Below are positions 12,588 to 24,080 of a DNA stretch of 64,000 nt, one piece after another. Source of the stretch: Chlorophyllum brunneum (lineage: Eukaryota > Basidiomycota > Agaricomycetes > Agaricales > Agaricaceae); NCBI GenBank assembly GCA_963576785.1, contig OY756142.1:1612001-1676000 (forward strand), read 5' to 3'. A program made the position numbers and the translations under genes. Positions within the stretch are counted from its first letter, which is position 1. The number at the start of each line of letters is the position of its first letter. The notes beneath the pieces are model-generated. The model searched no databases and was not told the DNA's origin. It saw nothing but the letters and a program-made list of their open reading frames with translations.

Positions 12588-14710
12588 TCATGAGTAGTTG
12601 TGGGCGCCAATTTGCCGTTGTTGCTGTTCTTCCTGTGCCTGTCGAGCTTGTTGCATACGATGCTCACGTTCTGTTGCTTGTTGAGATATTGTCACGTATG
12701 CGCCGCCAACCTCATCATTGAGACCAGGAGGTGATGAGGGCCCTGTCACAGGTAGTAGACGGATGTCCTGATCAAAAAGCTCGAAATCCTCAACCCACGT
12801 CCGAGCGTTCTGGAAGGCGGGAGTTTTGATAAACTGGGAATGGGGTCGTTAGCAAAGATCACGAATGGGCAATACGCGACGGCTCACCTTTGGCACAGAG
12901 TCTGTGGCCATCAGCCGGAATACGTGACCTTGTATCCGCTCATACAAACGAATGACGTGCTGAAGTTGGGTGGCGTTGAAAGCGCTCGCTTGTTCTGGTT
13001 CCAAACGGCCTTGAAAAACCTTCCCCGTAACGTTGGAAACAACTTCTTCGAGGTAGCGGGTGAGCTCCTGCCGGAGGGCATGATCAATATTGAGCTCTGC
13101 AGGGCTGGATTGCGCCAAATAGGTGTTGAAGATCAGTGATGCGGTTTGGATCAGCTGTTCATGGTGCTTCTCCATGGCTGCCTGACCAGGCGTACTACGA
13201 CTACCAGGACGGGCGATGGGATTAGAAGCCATGGCGCTGGAGGTGATGAGAAATTTGCGCTTGAAGTCTTCGACTTCCATCCAGAAGGAAAGATTTTCCT
13301 CGCAGAAGTTGTGCCGTAGGAATTCACGGAATAAGGCCCGCAGTCTTGGTTGCTCCAGGACATAATGTAGGCGATCAGCGTTGCTTTCCTTGGAACGCTT
13401 CTCCTGACCGAAATCTGCAACAGACACACGGCGGTGTAGGCGACCTTCACGGTTTGAAGTTTCACCAGTCTCGTCCGAGGGAACATCAATTGATGAGCGC
13501 TCGGTGAGATTGGCGGTGGAGCTGCTGGGGGAATCAGTGGTTGTGCGTGACTCTCCCCAGCGAGCGACTCGTCTTCCTTCCTCTGTAATCTTGTAGACCG
13601 CTTTATTTGTGCATCGGAATTCACCCTGGAGAAGTGTCAAATGGTTTTCGAATATGCATGAAATGGCTCACGTTGACAGGAGGACCGGATGACCCAGCTG
13701 GTGTCGAACCACGAACAGTGAAGATGATCGCAGAGTCGGTATTCTTCCGTTTGTCGCTGACTAACGTTATGAGACCAAAACGGACAAACTGGGCTGCCAT
13801 TTCTGCAGCTTCTTCACGACCCACAACGGACGTGAAATCACAGAGCCATTCCAAGGCTTGCACGGCATAAAAGCAGAAACGGGTGGAGACGATGCCCTTG
13901 GTCCCCTTCTCGGTCAAGTCAAGGAGAGGTATACCCTTTGCCCTTTCGTGGTAACGAAGGAATGGGTCGGTATCGCCCTTGCTTAGGGGGGGAGGGTAGT
14001 TGGGCTGTCGGCCGACAAAACGACGGAAGAGGGCAGTGATGACGGATTGGGTGACAATAATTTCATCGTCAGAAACGCGACGTTCCAGATGAAGGAGCTT
14101 TATACAAATGGGCTGGGAAGCGAAAACTGGCTGAAGGCGGTCGGAGTTGATACCATTCTTACTGATGAATCGCTCCAGGACATGTAAACCCTTGGCGGTA
14201 AGCTGGTAGACACCACGGTCCTTGAAGAGGTTGGAACTAGGGTCGGTCGCATTTTCAATTAGGCGAGCATCCATGAAATGCTGACACATGGCTTTAGCCA
14301 TATCGCGAGTCATGGAGAAGGTCGTGGTCGTGGTGGTCGTAACTACTCGTGAAGGTTCTCTGGGATCCGGCCCACGATTCGACTGGGAGAACTTCAGAGA
14401 TGCTAAATTTTGGGCAGCTTCGTCACTGGAAAAGAGGATTGAAAAGGCGATATGATATCAGAGAACAATGAACCCACGTTGTAAACGAGTGAGGAAAATT
14501 GCGGAAGAACTGTTTGTGAGGACTGAGAGGTAGGGAGACGATGAGGGTGGCGAAGAGATCGAGAGTGTCCTGGATGGTGAATGAAATAAATTTTGAGAAC
14601 GTTCTGAAGGATAGGGGAAGGGATCACACCTTGAGGAAGGGCCTCCCTCGTTTGGTGGTTTTCATCATGTGGGACGAGCTGCCGCTGGCCTCCTGGTCTT
14701 GGGCGGACAT
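12588..14710 (-). CDS. thn1: RGS-domain regulator with DEP modules (Thn1/FlbA/Sst2 family)
   Basis: GTPase-activating protein for a heterotrimeric G-alpha subunit, known in fungi to govern vegetative growth, hyphal form and sporulation (FlbA in Aspergillus, Thn1 in Schizophyllum). Exons on minus: 14710-14630, 14569-14478, 14425-13672, 13625-12888, 12833-12588; 637 codons including stop. The N-terminal half has winged-helix DEP-like regions, for example MTRDMAKAMCQHFMDARLI and GVYQLTAKGLHVLERFI, and a second one near residues 205-330. The RGS domain spans roughly 393-545 with the typical FREFLRHNFCEENLSFW (408-424). The tail is Gln-rich. It is divergent from the coiled-coil gene at 15656. The symbol is given by domain architecture, not by a search. 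Confidence 0.88.
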
Positions 14711-15655
14711 TGTAGGCGGAGAAAGAGACAGAAAAGAAGGAAGAAAAAGGCTCTGAGACTGAACCCAGAGGGCGGAGAAAATACAAGACGGACAGAGGAA
14801 GGGGAGGGAGGAAAGGTTGGGAGCAGAGAAGGAGTGTGGGAAAAAATCGGCTCGGTTGCCAATCCAACCCTTTCCCACAAGGGTAACTGCCTGGCCTCAT
14901 GCTCTGCGGCTTCCTGATTGGGCCTGAATTCCGGCGGAGGGTGCACCGCCGCCTCGCTGTTGCTTTGTGCCGTTGTGTCCAGGGCGGGTTACGGCAATAC
15001 TATACCAGACTGATAGGCGGGGGGAGACCAGTAAGAGGGCTTTGGCCGTGGCTGGATGCGGATATGTTCATGTTGGGTGATCAGGATCGGCTTGCGACTG
15101 AACACGTTCACCGTCACGAGCCCCCACTTTGATTACCGGCAACATTCGCCAGCCTCCAATCCACAAACTGACCATGTCCGACGTCCATCTGTTCCGTACC
15201 TGCTCTCCCTCACGACCAACGTCCCTCCCTCTCTTCCGTTCCGTTCATCCCGGTACCTGATCCAATTACCCCTCTCTTTAGTCCTCATATATTTATATAC
15301 CACGACGAGACGAGTCCCGGAAACAGCGACCGAAATTGAACTGTTTCATGACAACGTCTCGGCGACCTTACCTCGGCCTATGTCCTACTCCAGCCGAGTA
15401 TTTTTAAACCATCTTTCATTCATTTCCGAAATCTTCCTGTCAAAGTGCACCAGTTGCTCTCGAGCGGTATACTGGAAAATTGGTCCATGTTCGCCATCCA
15501 CCGCAGTCTAGGCGCTCCAGGTAAAGTGGACTAAAAAGGCAGATCAAGCAGTTTGCTTTTCGTAATTATAACTCTTATCACGTGTGGGAACTTTAGGGCA
15601 CGACACAGACAGGTTATGTCCGACAGCGTCTGCCCGTTTATCAACACCTCCATCA
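14711..15655. other. Divergent intergenic/promoter region
   Basis: A 945-bp region between the start codons of the RGS gene (-) and the coiled-coil gene (+). It is pyrimidine-rich on the minus strand just upstream of the RGS ATG, as often seen in fungal promoters, and has an AT-rich TATA-like stretch near 15288-15300. No gene is supported. Confidence 0.5.
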
Positions 15656-16712
15656 ATGAGCTTTAACTTCAACGTGAAAACCTATCCTTGCCTCTCACAT
15701 TATCCGCACCCGGTTCTGACGCCTATCCTCTCAGGATCCTGCGGGTGTTCAAGCCCTCCTTGATCAAATCAGGTCATCTTCAGCATGGCAGGAGTTATCA
15801 GCGCCACCTGCGGACCTTCCTGAGCCTGCGCCATTGCCTGAAGGGAAGGCGCAAAAGGAACAAAAAGGTTCCGCCAAGGATACATCATCGAGCGCCTCAG
15901 TCGCATCTCTACTCTCCCAGCTGCAGTCGTCACCAGACGCTAGGGCAACCCCCCCAACACCCAAGGCAGTCAGCCAGCCAGCCAATCAAAAGCAACCACC
16001 AGAGCGGACATCACCGCAGCCCTTGTCCTCTCAACCACCAGAAGGTCCCGCGTCATCAGACAGGGATATTCGCTTCCTTGATTTCGATGAGGCCATACCA
16101 ATTCTCCTTCGCCTCTCACGTGAGCGCTCCTTCATAAACGAGATGAAGAAGGTATAATCCTTGTCTAGTCTTGGCGCATGCCTTCGATTTCTTTGATGAT
16201 AGCTGAACCTAGATGAAACAAGATCAAGATGCGCTTGAACGCCAGCTATGGGAAGAACGGCGGAATGTCCATAAGAAATACGAAGACAAGTTGAAAGCAG
16301 CTCAGGTCAAGTATGTGTCTTGTGAGTAAAATTTCAAGTTTGTTCACATGCCAACAGAGCGAATATAATTGGTGCCGACATTTCAAAGCACGAGGCTGAT
16401 GTTAGTAGGAGCATGCTGACAGAGCCAACACTAGATTGACAGTCTGTCCCAAACAGATGATTGTTGACGCTCACAAGAAAGAGCTTCGCAACTTTGACGG
16501 GGACCGCGCGTTGCCTGCTTGGGATAGTCTTGTATCTCAGCAGCAACTCAAACTTCAGGAGTTGTTGGTCCCCACTATGTATATTACGCCGGAGTCTCCG
16601 GCACGGGAGGTAGGTCTCCTGTCGAATTTTCTTCCTATGCTCAATTTACCGCCAGCTTCAGCAACGTGTTTTGCAGGTGTTAATAAGTATTATTGGACCC
16701 TCCATTAAATAA
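15656..16712 (+). CDS. Coiled-coil protein of unknown function
   Basis: Exons 15656-15673, 15735-16151, 16213-16310, 16358-16400, 16457-16609 and 16656-16712 sum to 262 codons including stop with GT-AG borders throughout. The first exon is only 18 bp (MSFNFN). Residues about 35-110 are Ser/Pro/Gln-rich and probably disordered. The segment from FLDFDEAIPILLRLSRERSF onward is strongly helical and charged (MKQDQDALERQLWEERR, HKKYEDKLKAAQVK), suggesting a coiled coil. No enzymatic motif, signal peptide or membrane segment is visible. I do not recognise the family. Splice consistency across six exons makes it a real gene. It lies tandem with the hydrolase gene downstream. Confidence 0.75.
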
Positions 16713-17651
16713 ACACACTCGTACCCTCTCGTCGGACATCGGCCTTGTTTTCTTAGGTCCATTGACACTCGCATGTCATCAGCCTTAGAGTCAAAGAGGC
16801 ATACGTTAGTCTTTCTTGACAATACAGTGGACTTACAAGTGGGTGGCTTCTCGTGTGTGGCGTTTAGGCATCTAAGTTATGTTTTTGGATCACCCCAATG
16901 TCACGCAATCATAGGTCCCGAAAAACTGATCGTCAGATTGCGATTGCCAGTAATGAACCATGCGAAGTATCCCTTGTTATCGTTACTGGCTCCTCGCTGT
17001 GCACCGCTGGGTTCGCACCAAGTGCATTCCCTCGAATTATAGCGTGACTCCTCCGGAGGTCTCCTGTTGGTTCGTCTATAACAGCATGCGGCAAATTACA
17101 GTGTTTTTTTCCGAGAGCTTCGTCTCTTCAAGGAACCGACGGTATCCAGAAACACAAATACCTTGCGTTGCTCAAAGCGGAAACTTCTAGTTCCAGGATT
17201 GGGGATTATCCGGAATTCCCCCAGTTGGGACAGTCTTAATCCTAAACCTGACAAGTTCAAACCATTGAATGATGTACTTGTCGCGAAGAATCCTTCCCCA
17301 TGTCAAGAAGCTGGAAGACGCAGGTCCTCACCCACGCTTCTACAGGCTCTTCCACCATTTCATTAATCGTCCAGCAACAATTATCCATGTCGAGGTCTTC
17401 AAAGCCCCGGCTCCGAGTACAATGCCTTTGACATCTGTCTTGCTGAAGCTGACAATGACTAATGCTGATGATTTTGTTTTCCTGTCATATCTAAGATCCT
17501 CCATTTCCCAGGGACTTTATCAATAGAGTTCGTGCCCTTCGATCCGTGCTTCTCCATTTATGCTCTGGAATTTTGATGCCCGGTTACAGCGCCGTTCGCT
17601 GAGCTCTGAATCATCCAACGAGGCTGGCAATCCTCTTCCCTTCCCGCATCC
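16713..17651. other. Intergenic region, no gene supported
   Basis: About 940 bp between the coiled-coil gene and the hydrolase gene, both on the plus strand. Short ORFs exist (for example 17269-17526) but show no recognisable domain and no splice partners. It presumably carries the hydrolase promoter. Confidence 0.45.
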
Positions 17652-19650
17652 ATGCCCTTCGTTGATCTGCACAGCAACGATGACTTCGCCTCAATATTCT
17701 ACATCACGAATAGCGAGTTTGGCAATATCAGCGGCTTCGACCCGGAGAAACCTACCGTGATAATTCTTCATCCAATCTTTCTCGACACGACATGGCTCGA
17801 CAATCACTGGGGTGACCCGCGAATATACAAGAGCTGTAATCTCATCGCATTCGACATGCGCTGTGCTGGAAGATCAGTGTGTAGACCGAGTGCACGGCAC
17901 GATGTTTGGGTTGAAGTGGCCGACATCGCGCTGTGTCACCTGGTACGTTGCATCTGTGACATTTCGACTCCATTCTGAGTGCTACATCGCAGAAACTCCG
18001 GCTGCCACCGTGCCACATCCTGGCCCTGGAACCCGTCTCAACGTACTGCGCACTACGCCTCGCAGTCTTGTAGGTGGTCACCCACCTCACACCATGGCAG
18101 GATCCTAACACATGCCACCACCGCCAAGGTTTCCTGAAATGTACCTCAGTCTCGCACTCTGCAACGTCCCTTCACCCTCAGAGTACGTAGCACGTAGCAC
18201 GGCCAGACGTATATTTTTATACCAACCCCTCTTACGTCTCCCGGACCATAGGCCTCGACGGGCGTTTTCGATCTTGGATGAGACCATGGAACGATGGTGT
18301 TTTGCAGAGGACATAGAAACGTTCGAGCATGCAGGATTGGAAGCTGTCCAAATGCTCTGTGGTTCCGTCAGTCAAGCTCTTCTCTCTGTCGTTCCTCGTG
18401 TTTCTCATGTATGGATGCACTCCAGGATTGTGATTCTGATTTATATGATGAAGTTAGTAGTGATCTATTTTTGGTTCAATTCGGATTCGATCTATTATTC
18501 TGTTTCCCCGCTGTAGCTTATCGCGTACTGGGCTATGAAGACGCCCTCAGATCAGAAAAGTCGGGTGGCAGAACCTGTCGGGGTATACATCAATGTAAGG
18601 ATTCGAATGGGGTTCCAATTCCTTTGACTTATCCATTCCCGGACCTGCGATTGCAGCGGACTCCACTGGCGGCTGAGGTGTTAGCACAAATCAAACAACC
18701 AGTGCTAATATTTCATGTAAGTGAATCCTCTGACCTATCGTCTACCGGCAATCTCAGTGATATGCATGTTTACACACAGGGCGCAAGGAACGAAATGCAC
18801 CCGCTGGAACATGCTGAGAATTTGAAAGAGTCGTTGACTGGTGTGGATGGAGGTGCAATACTGGTACCCATAATAGGTTGGTGTGTCCTACCGATTGTCA
18901 ACCACATTTGCCGAAATATCCCTAGGTGGATCATCCAACCTGTCCCTCAGTCGTGATTCGGCTTCAGCCTTGAACAAAGTCTATTCCAAATTTCTGTCAG
19001 AACGTGTTCCGCGACCACGTTCAGAACTCCGAACTGGGGATATTTCAACCGAGGGCCGAATGCGAGAGGCACTGGACAAGGTGGCGGACCTCCTGGGTCG
19101 GCCCGAAATTGCGGACAACAACCCATTGTCCCCTTTATCTTTTTCATGCCTTTCTGAAGAAGAGGTCCAGCGACAAGCGGAGCTTCTGCAAAAATACGCT
19201 GCAGAACGTGAAACGAGGTTTTCGCCGTTAGGTCCGGATGGGAAACCCCTCCGAAAGTATGGGAGCGCTGCTAGATTGCATTTGCTATTATAACACGCAA
19301 TCTTTTTCTTGTTGTGTAACAGGTATTCCGATCGTGCAGGCCGGCACTGGTTTGAGGGCGATAGGGACGGGCTGTCAGTTGCGGGTATGTTGCTGTCGTC
19401 AGCCGTGCGTTGCACTATATATGCATTTGACGACATCCTCGCAGATACTGCTTTCCTTTCCTCGTGCATAAAAGCAGGGATACAGGGGGACAAACCACTC
19501 GGACGAAAGGAAGCCTCGCGAAACAGTGATTTATATTTGGAGATAGTGCTTCCAAGTCAAAACGTTATTTCGAGCGAGTTCGTGAGATCATCCCTCGCCA
19601 AGATTGCTGCAAGTCCTACCAATACACTTGGGCGAGTGGCTCTCACTTGA
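17652..19650 (+). CDS. Alpha/beta-hydrolase-fold protein with an atypical nucleophile elbow
   Basis: Exons: 17652-17942, 17993-18069, 18129-18182, 18252-18366, 18426-18452, 18517-18594, 18657-18716, 18780-18876, 18926-19256, 19323-19650; 486 codons including stop. An optional in-frame 60-bp intron (19385-19444, GTATGT donor) would shorten it by 20 residues. The fold is indicated by VIILHPIFLDTTWLDNHWG, then NLIAFDMRCAGRS, then a strand-helix unit LPPCHILALEPVSTYCALRLA, then QPVLIFHGARNE, the usual order of an alpha/beta hydrolase. At the position of the G-x-S-x-G elbow the sequence reads A-L-E-P-V, so Glu stands where Ser is expected. The C-terminal region carries a long hydrophilic extension. 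Substrate unknown; it may be a non-catalytic member. Confidence 0.75.
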
Positions 19651-19842
19651 GAACCATCTATATCAGACATCTATGATACTCATATTCTCTATGCTTTTTG
19701 TACATATAGAGACATTGTACTACAATTAACTAATATTGTCCTGTTCATGACCCTACCTCATGGATGGTGAATTTGCGACATGATACCAATGAATAGACGT
19801 TCAGAAAACACGACAAAATCTAGGGGTCCCAACAAATCGGTC

Positions 19843-21483
19843 TTACAAGCCACCCTCAGCCAACTTGGCTTTGTAATATCTAACCATTTCTTCCAGGCCC
19901 ATACGGACTGTCCAGCGAGGCTGCCAGCCAAGCGACTCCTTTGCCCTTGTTGTGTCAGGGCGGCGCTTCTGGGGGTCATCAGTAGGCATCGGTTTGTGCA
20001 CGACTTTGACGCGCTTCTTGCGTTCAACACCATCCTCGTCTTGCACCTTCTCAACAATCTCATGGACGAGCTCAGCAAAATCACCGATCGTGAATTCATC
20101 TCCATTACCAATGTTAACTGGGCGGCTTTCATCGGAGTTCATCAAAGCAATCAAACCGTCGACGAGATCGTGAATGTATTGGAATGACCTGGTTTGTTTG
20201 CCGTCCCCATAAACAGTCAAGTCTTCGCCTTTAAGTGCCTGCACGATGAAGTTGGAAACAACACGGCCATCGTACGGGTTCACTGGGTAGGGATCAGCAT
20301 GGATGTGAGAAGGCGGCGAAGTACATACTCCGAGGACCGTAAGTATTGAAAATGCGTGCGACACGAACATCAACTCCATCTTGGCGCTGAAAACCATAAG
20401 TCAGGGTTTCTGCAACACGTTTTCCTTCATCATAACAGGCACGAGGTCCAATTGGGTTAACATTGCCCCAGCTGTTGGATGAATGTTTGTCAGATTTTGT
20501 TAATTCGTGGGTAAGATACTGCTCAACTTACTAGTCCTCGTGTTGGGGATGGACCTCGGGATCACCATAGACCTCTATGGAAACGTACGTTAGCTAATAA
20601 TTGATGCCGGGAATGCGGAAACACTACCTGACGTGCTACTAATCAAGAAACGCGCCTTCGTACGTTTAGCCAATCCGAGCATATTAAGAGTTCCCATGAA
20701 CGAAGTTTTGATGGTCTTGACAGCATTGAATTGATAGTGGGGAGGGGAAGCCGGACAAGCAAGGTGGTAGATTTCTGATAATAGTATTAGCAAGCCATCA
20801 ATGAACAAGTGGATTAGGCCATTTACGATCGCATTCAATCATGAAGGGCTCTACGACATCGTGACGAACCAGCTCAAAATTAGGGTGGCCGACCCAGTGG
20901 CTGACAGTTGTCTTGGAACCAGTAAAGAAATTATCAAGGACGGTGACTTCGTGCCCGAGGAGCATGAGGCGATCAACAAGATGCGAACCGACAAAACCGG
21001 CACCACCTGTGACGAGAACGCGCTTGCGCTGAGACGGTGCGAGGAGTTTGACCGGTGGAAAGCGGGTCAGTGTGGTATATGAGATGGACCTCGTTTCCGG
21101 GAAGTAAATTGACGTGGGCTGGAAAAGTGAGTGTCCAGTGCTCAGTTTAGCGTGTTCGACTTCCGCTGCCTCTTCATTAAGGTGTTCTATGGCTTTTGGG
21201 TCTTTGTTGGAGACAATGTAGTGGGAACGGAGATACAAAGAACGGAGAACATCGAGAGGAACTTCCGAGTCGAAACCAAAGCGTTTGAAGCCGACCGTGG
21301 TGATCTCGTTACCGTCCCTATCCAAGGTTCTGATCTAGGGAAAAGACAGGCGCAAGCGAAGTCAGATGCGACACGCTATGACGGGTCAGCGAGCCACCTA
21401 CGTGGGAGGGGGACATTGGGGTGTAGGGAAGAGGAAGGATGGGGCGGCAGGAATGAAGGCCGCTGGTGGCCTCGCTCTGACAT
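19843..21483 (-). CDS. UXS1: UDP-glucuronate decarboxylase (UDP-xylose synthase)
   Basis: NAD-dependent enzyme converting UDP-glucuronate to UDP-xylose for cell-wall, capsule or glycoprotein xylosylation. Exons on minus: 21483-21398, 21329-20827, 20774-20628, 20574-20532, 20471-20329, 20282-19843; 454 codons including stop. It is an extended short-chain dehydrogenase: the nucleotide motif VTGGAGFVG lies at 135-143, STSEVYGDP supplies the catalytic Ser/Thr region, and YDEGK places Tyr273 and Lys277. [21 protein letters not shown] and the DDPQKRRPD segment are typical of UXS. No membrane anchor is obvious near the N-terminus. The first exon is the least certain part: a TATAAA touches the chosen ATG and the first donor (GTGGCT) is weak. 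It converges with the hydrolase gene and is divergent from ENP1. Confidence 0.92.
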
Positions 21484-21587
21484 TTTATAGGGAAGCGTCT
21501 TACGCTTGCAATTTCTATTTCCGTCCTACGGCTGGCGATAGCCGATCACAAAAATTACTTGTCCATCCCGCGCTCATCCCCGTTGTA
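21484..21587. promoter_or_regulatory. Very short bidirectional promoter between UXS1 and ENP1
   Basis: Only 104 bp separate the chosen UXS1 ATG (minus, 21483) and the ENP1 ATG (plus, 21588). On the minus strand a TATAAA lies directly against the UXS1 ATG. The two genes must share or overlap core promoter and 5' UTR sequence, unless the UXS1 start is further inside the gene. Confidence 0.5.
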
Positions 21588-23314
21588 ATGCCTCGCACAC
21601 AAAAGCAGGCACAGAAACCCAGGCATGACCCTCTCTTCGCCCAGCTCAACGACGACGATATCGAAGCGAAATATGGACGCATCTCACAGCCAGGAAAACG
21701 CAAAAAGTCTCGCAAAACAGATGACCATGATACTGGAGACGTACCCGTGATATCTTTTTCGCACATCGCCTGTCTCTAATCAGCCCACAAACTAGGTCTT
21801 AGACTCCAAAACATCTCGCAAGATCTTCGAACTCGCCCGAGATCAGCAGGATGAGCTTGAAATGCCAGACGATGAAGAGACCTCGGATGACCACGACAAC
21901 ACCGCTTCGTTCACACAGCTACGCTCACACTTCGTCGATGAAGGCGAGGACGAGGACGACCTTATTTGTGATGATACACAAGAAATCGAAGAGGAATTTG
22001 TGAGTGTATCGACCGTATCTTCGCCTTCATTTGGCTAAGTGCAAGAGCAGGAAATAGATGAAGAAGACCTCCATACCTTGGGTGCCCTGTTACCCGCTAA
22101 TTCCGGGGAGCGACGAACGTTAGCGGACGTCATCTTTGCAAAGCTAGACCATCCCGAAGGCAGTGTAGTGGCCACAATCCAGAAAGTGCAACAGGGTCCG
22201 TCCTCTCCTGCCCTTGGCGACAGCCTCTAGACCGTTTGCTGAATATCCTCAGATAAGGAACGGCCCGACCCCGCGCTTGGCCTTAATCCCACCGTCGTTG
22301 AAGCCTATACGAAGTGTGTCACTCAGCCACTCAGTCGAGGCTATCCCTCACACTTGCACCTCATTAGACTGGGGCATTTTTTGCACAAATATAAGTCTGG
22401 ACCACTACCAAAACTCTTCAAAGTCATCCCATCTCTTCCAGCATGGGCACGAATGCTGGCCCTAACGAGCCCTGAGAATTGGTCCCCACATGCTTGCCGC
22501 GTCGCTACACGAATATTCATCTCCAATATGAAGCCCCCTCAAGCACAGCTTTTCCTAGGAGTGGTCCTGCTCGATGCCATCAGAGAAGACATCCGTCAAA
22601 ATAAAAAACTCAACGTCCAATACTACGAGGCACTGAAACGGGCGTTGTATAAACCTGGGGCTTTCTTTAAAGGAATCATTTTTCCGATGCTTGATGTACG
22701 CCTAGTAAGCTCGAAGACGAATTTATCGTTGACCCGATGTCTGCGTAGCAAGGTTGTACTTTGAAGGAGGCAACTATCGTCGGCTCAGTCCTTGCCCATA
22801 CAAAAGTGCCCGTGCTCCATGCCTCAGCCGCCCTACTTCGCATTGCGGAAATGGATTACTCGGGTGTGTCATTGATGCTTACCTTCTGTTGTTCAGCTAA
22901 CCCGCCTTCAGGTTCCAATTCTTTGTTCATCCGCGTCCTGATTGACAAGAAGTTCGAGCTGCCGTACAAAGTGTTGGATGCCTTGGTGTATCATTTCATT
23001 CGCCTGTCCAACACATACAAAGCCAGGTCACGAGGAGACTCTGAAAAGCTCCCAGTGCTCTGGCACCAAAGTTTACTGGTCTTTTGTCAACGGTAAGGTT
23101 TACATTGTTACTCACTTGATGTTTGATCATTCACTATTCGGATATACTCAGATATGCGTCAGATTTGGCACCGGATCAGAAGACTGCACTGTTAGATGTT
23201 GTCAGAGTAACTCCTCACCCGCAAATAGGGCCCGAGGTCAGAAGAGAACTACTTAATTCGGTGGAGAGAGGTGTGCCGAGGACACAGCCGGACGGAGACG
23301 TGGCCATGTCATGA
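21588..23314 (+). CDS. ENP1: Bystin (Enp1), 40S ribosomal subunit assembly factor
   Basis: Nucleolar/nuclear factor needed for 18S rRNA maturation and 40S export. Exons: 21588-21740, 21796-21999, 22051-22195, 22253-22313, 22368-22695, 22749-22863, 22912-23092, 23152-23314; 450 codons including stop, normal for the family. The N-terminus is basic and Lys-rich, followed by a very acidic Asp/Glu stretch. The bystin domain begins near residue 180 with [20 protein letters not shown] and continues through [51 protein letters not shown] and [12 protein letters not shown], to [13 protein letters not shown] and [14 protein letters not shown]. All are bystin signatures. All splice sites are GT-AG. It is the last host gene before the transposon block. 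Confidence 0.95.
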
Positions 23315-23667
23315 GGTGAAGCTCCGCACTGCATCTCCTTTCTGATAACTGCCCCGACAATTAATGAGGTCGTAGTTTGTACGTACATTGTCCATGCGAG
23401 AGGCCACATCTCCATACTGGTGCTCACTACTGTTGAATTGCCCAACCAATGCCCATCGTCTCATTGCTCTTCCCTGGAGTGTCATCCAAGAGCATATGTG
23501 CACACTCAATGCCTGCTACTGGAAGTCCCAGGATCCCTGAGGTTCATAACATGGTAAATAAGTTAGTGGAGTGCCTGCTTGCAGAAGAGCAGTAGCTTGA
23601 TTCCACCAAATATCTATTACTGTGGGTGTCATGAAAATAACATTCAGTACCTCACAACATCTTTTTT
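23315..23667. other. 3' flank of ENP1, edge of the gene island
   Basis: About 350 bp after the ENP1 stop, with no supported gene. CpG content falls sharply across this stretch and transposon-derived sequence starts at about 23,640-23,670. Confidence 0.5.
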
Positions 23668-24080
23668 TCTTATCTCAACAACTTATATAGTGGTACCTGA
23701 TTGCAGTCTGCACCTACATGCATACAAATGTTTATACAAAATATTCAGAGTAGGAAATACATCCAGTAAGACTTGGTATCATCTAGTTCATAGGCTAGAG
23801 TGTTCTTTGGTGGAATTGAGGGGGAGAAAAAGGAGAAATAATGAGTAAGAACAAAGCTTACTTACAAAAGTAAATGAGAAAAGAGAGAAGGGAAAATGGA
23901 GGGGAGCTCTATAACCAAAAGATGAGATAAGAGAAAAGGGCTCACATTAGTGCTGAACCAAACTATAGACAAGTGGTAGGATGGAGTGGGTGCAATTGCA
24001 CTTTGCCACCTTAGGCTTGGAAGGAAAAGCAATGGTTTCAGGGAATTTGGTTAAGATATTGATAAATCTCTTGATAATTG
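23668..24080 (-). mobile_element. LINE fragment F: decayed 3' end of a Tad1-like LINE
   Basis: On the minus strand this matches the 3' UTR and extreme ORF2 tail of the LINE family seen at 40391, 46888 and 54594: the terminal region (TTATATAG, GCAGTCTGCA), the TTTGGT motif and the purine-rich tract follow in the same order. It is strongly CpG-depleted and 5'-truncated. Its T-run (23669-23676) is short and degenerate. Boundaries are approximate. Confidence 0.65.

Noticed and set aside
12849..13640. Separate RGS-only gene
   Set aside because: A 46-bp intron (13671-13626) joins it in frame to the DEP region upstream, giving one DEP-RGS protein.
14624..14946. Minus-strand ORFs extending upstream of the RGS start
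   Set aside because: They begin at non-ATG codons in the pyrimidine-rich promoter; only the part from 14710 joins the spliced gene.
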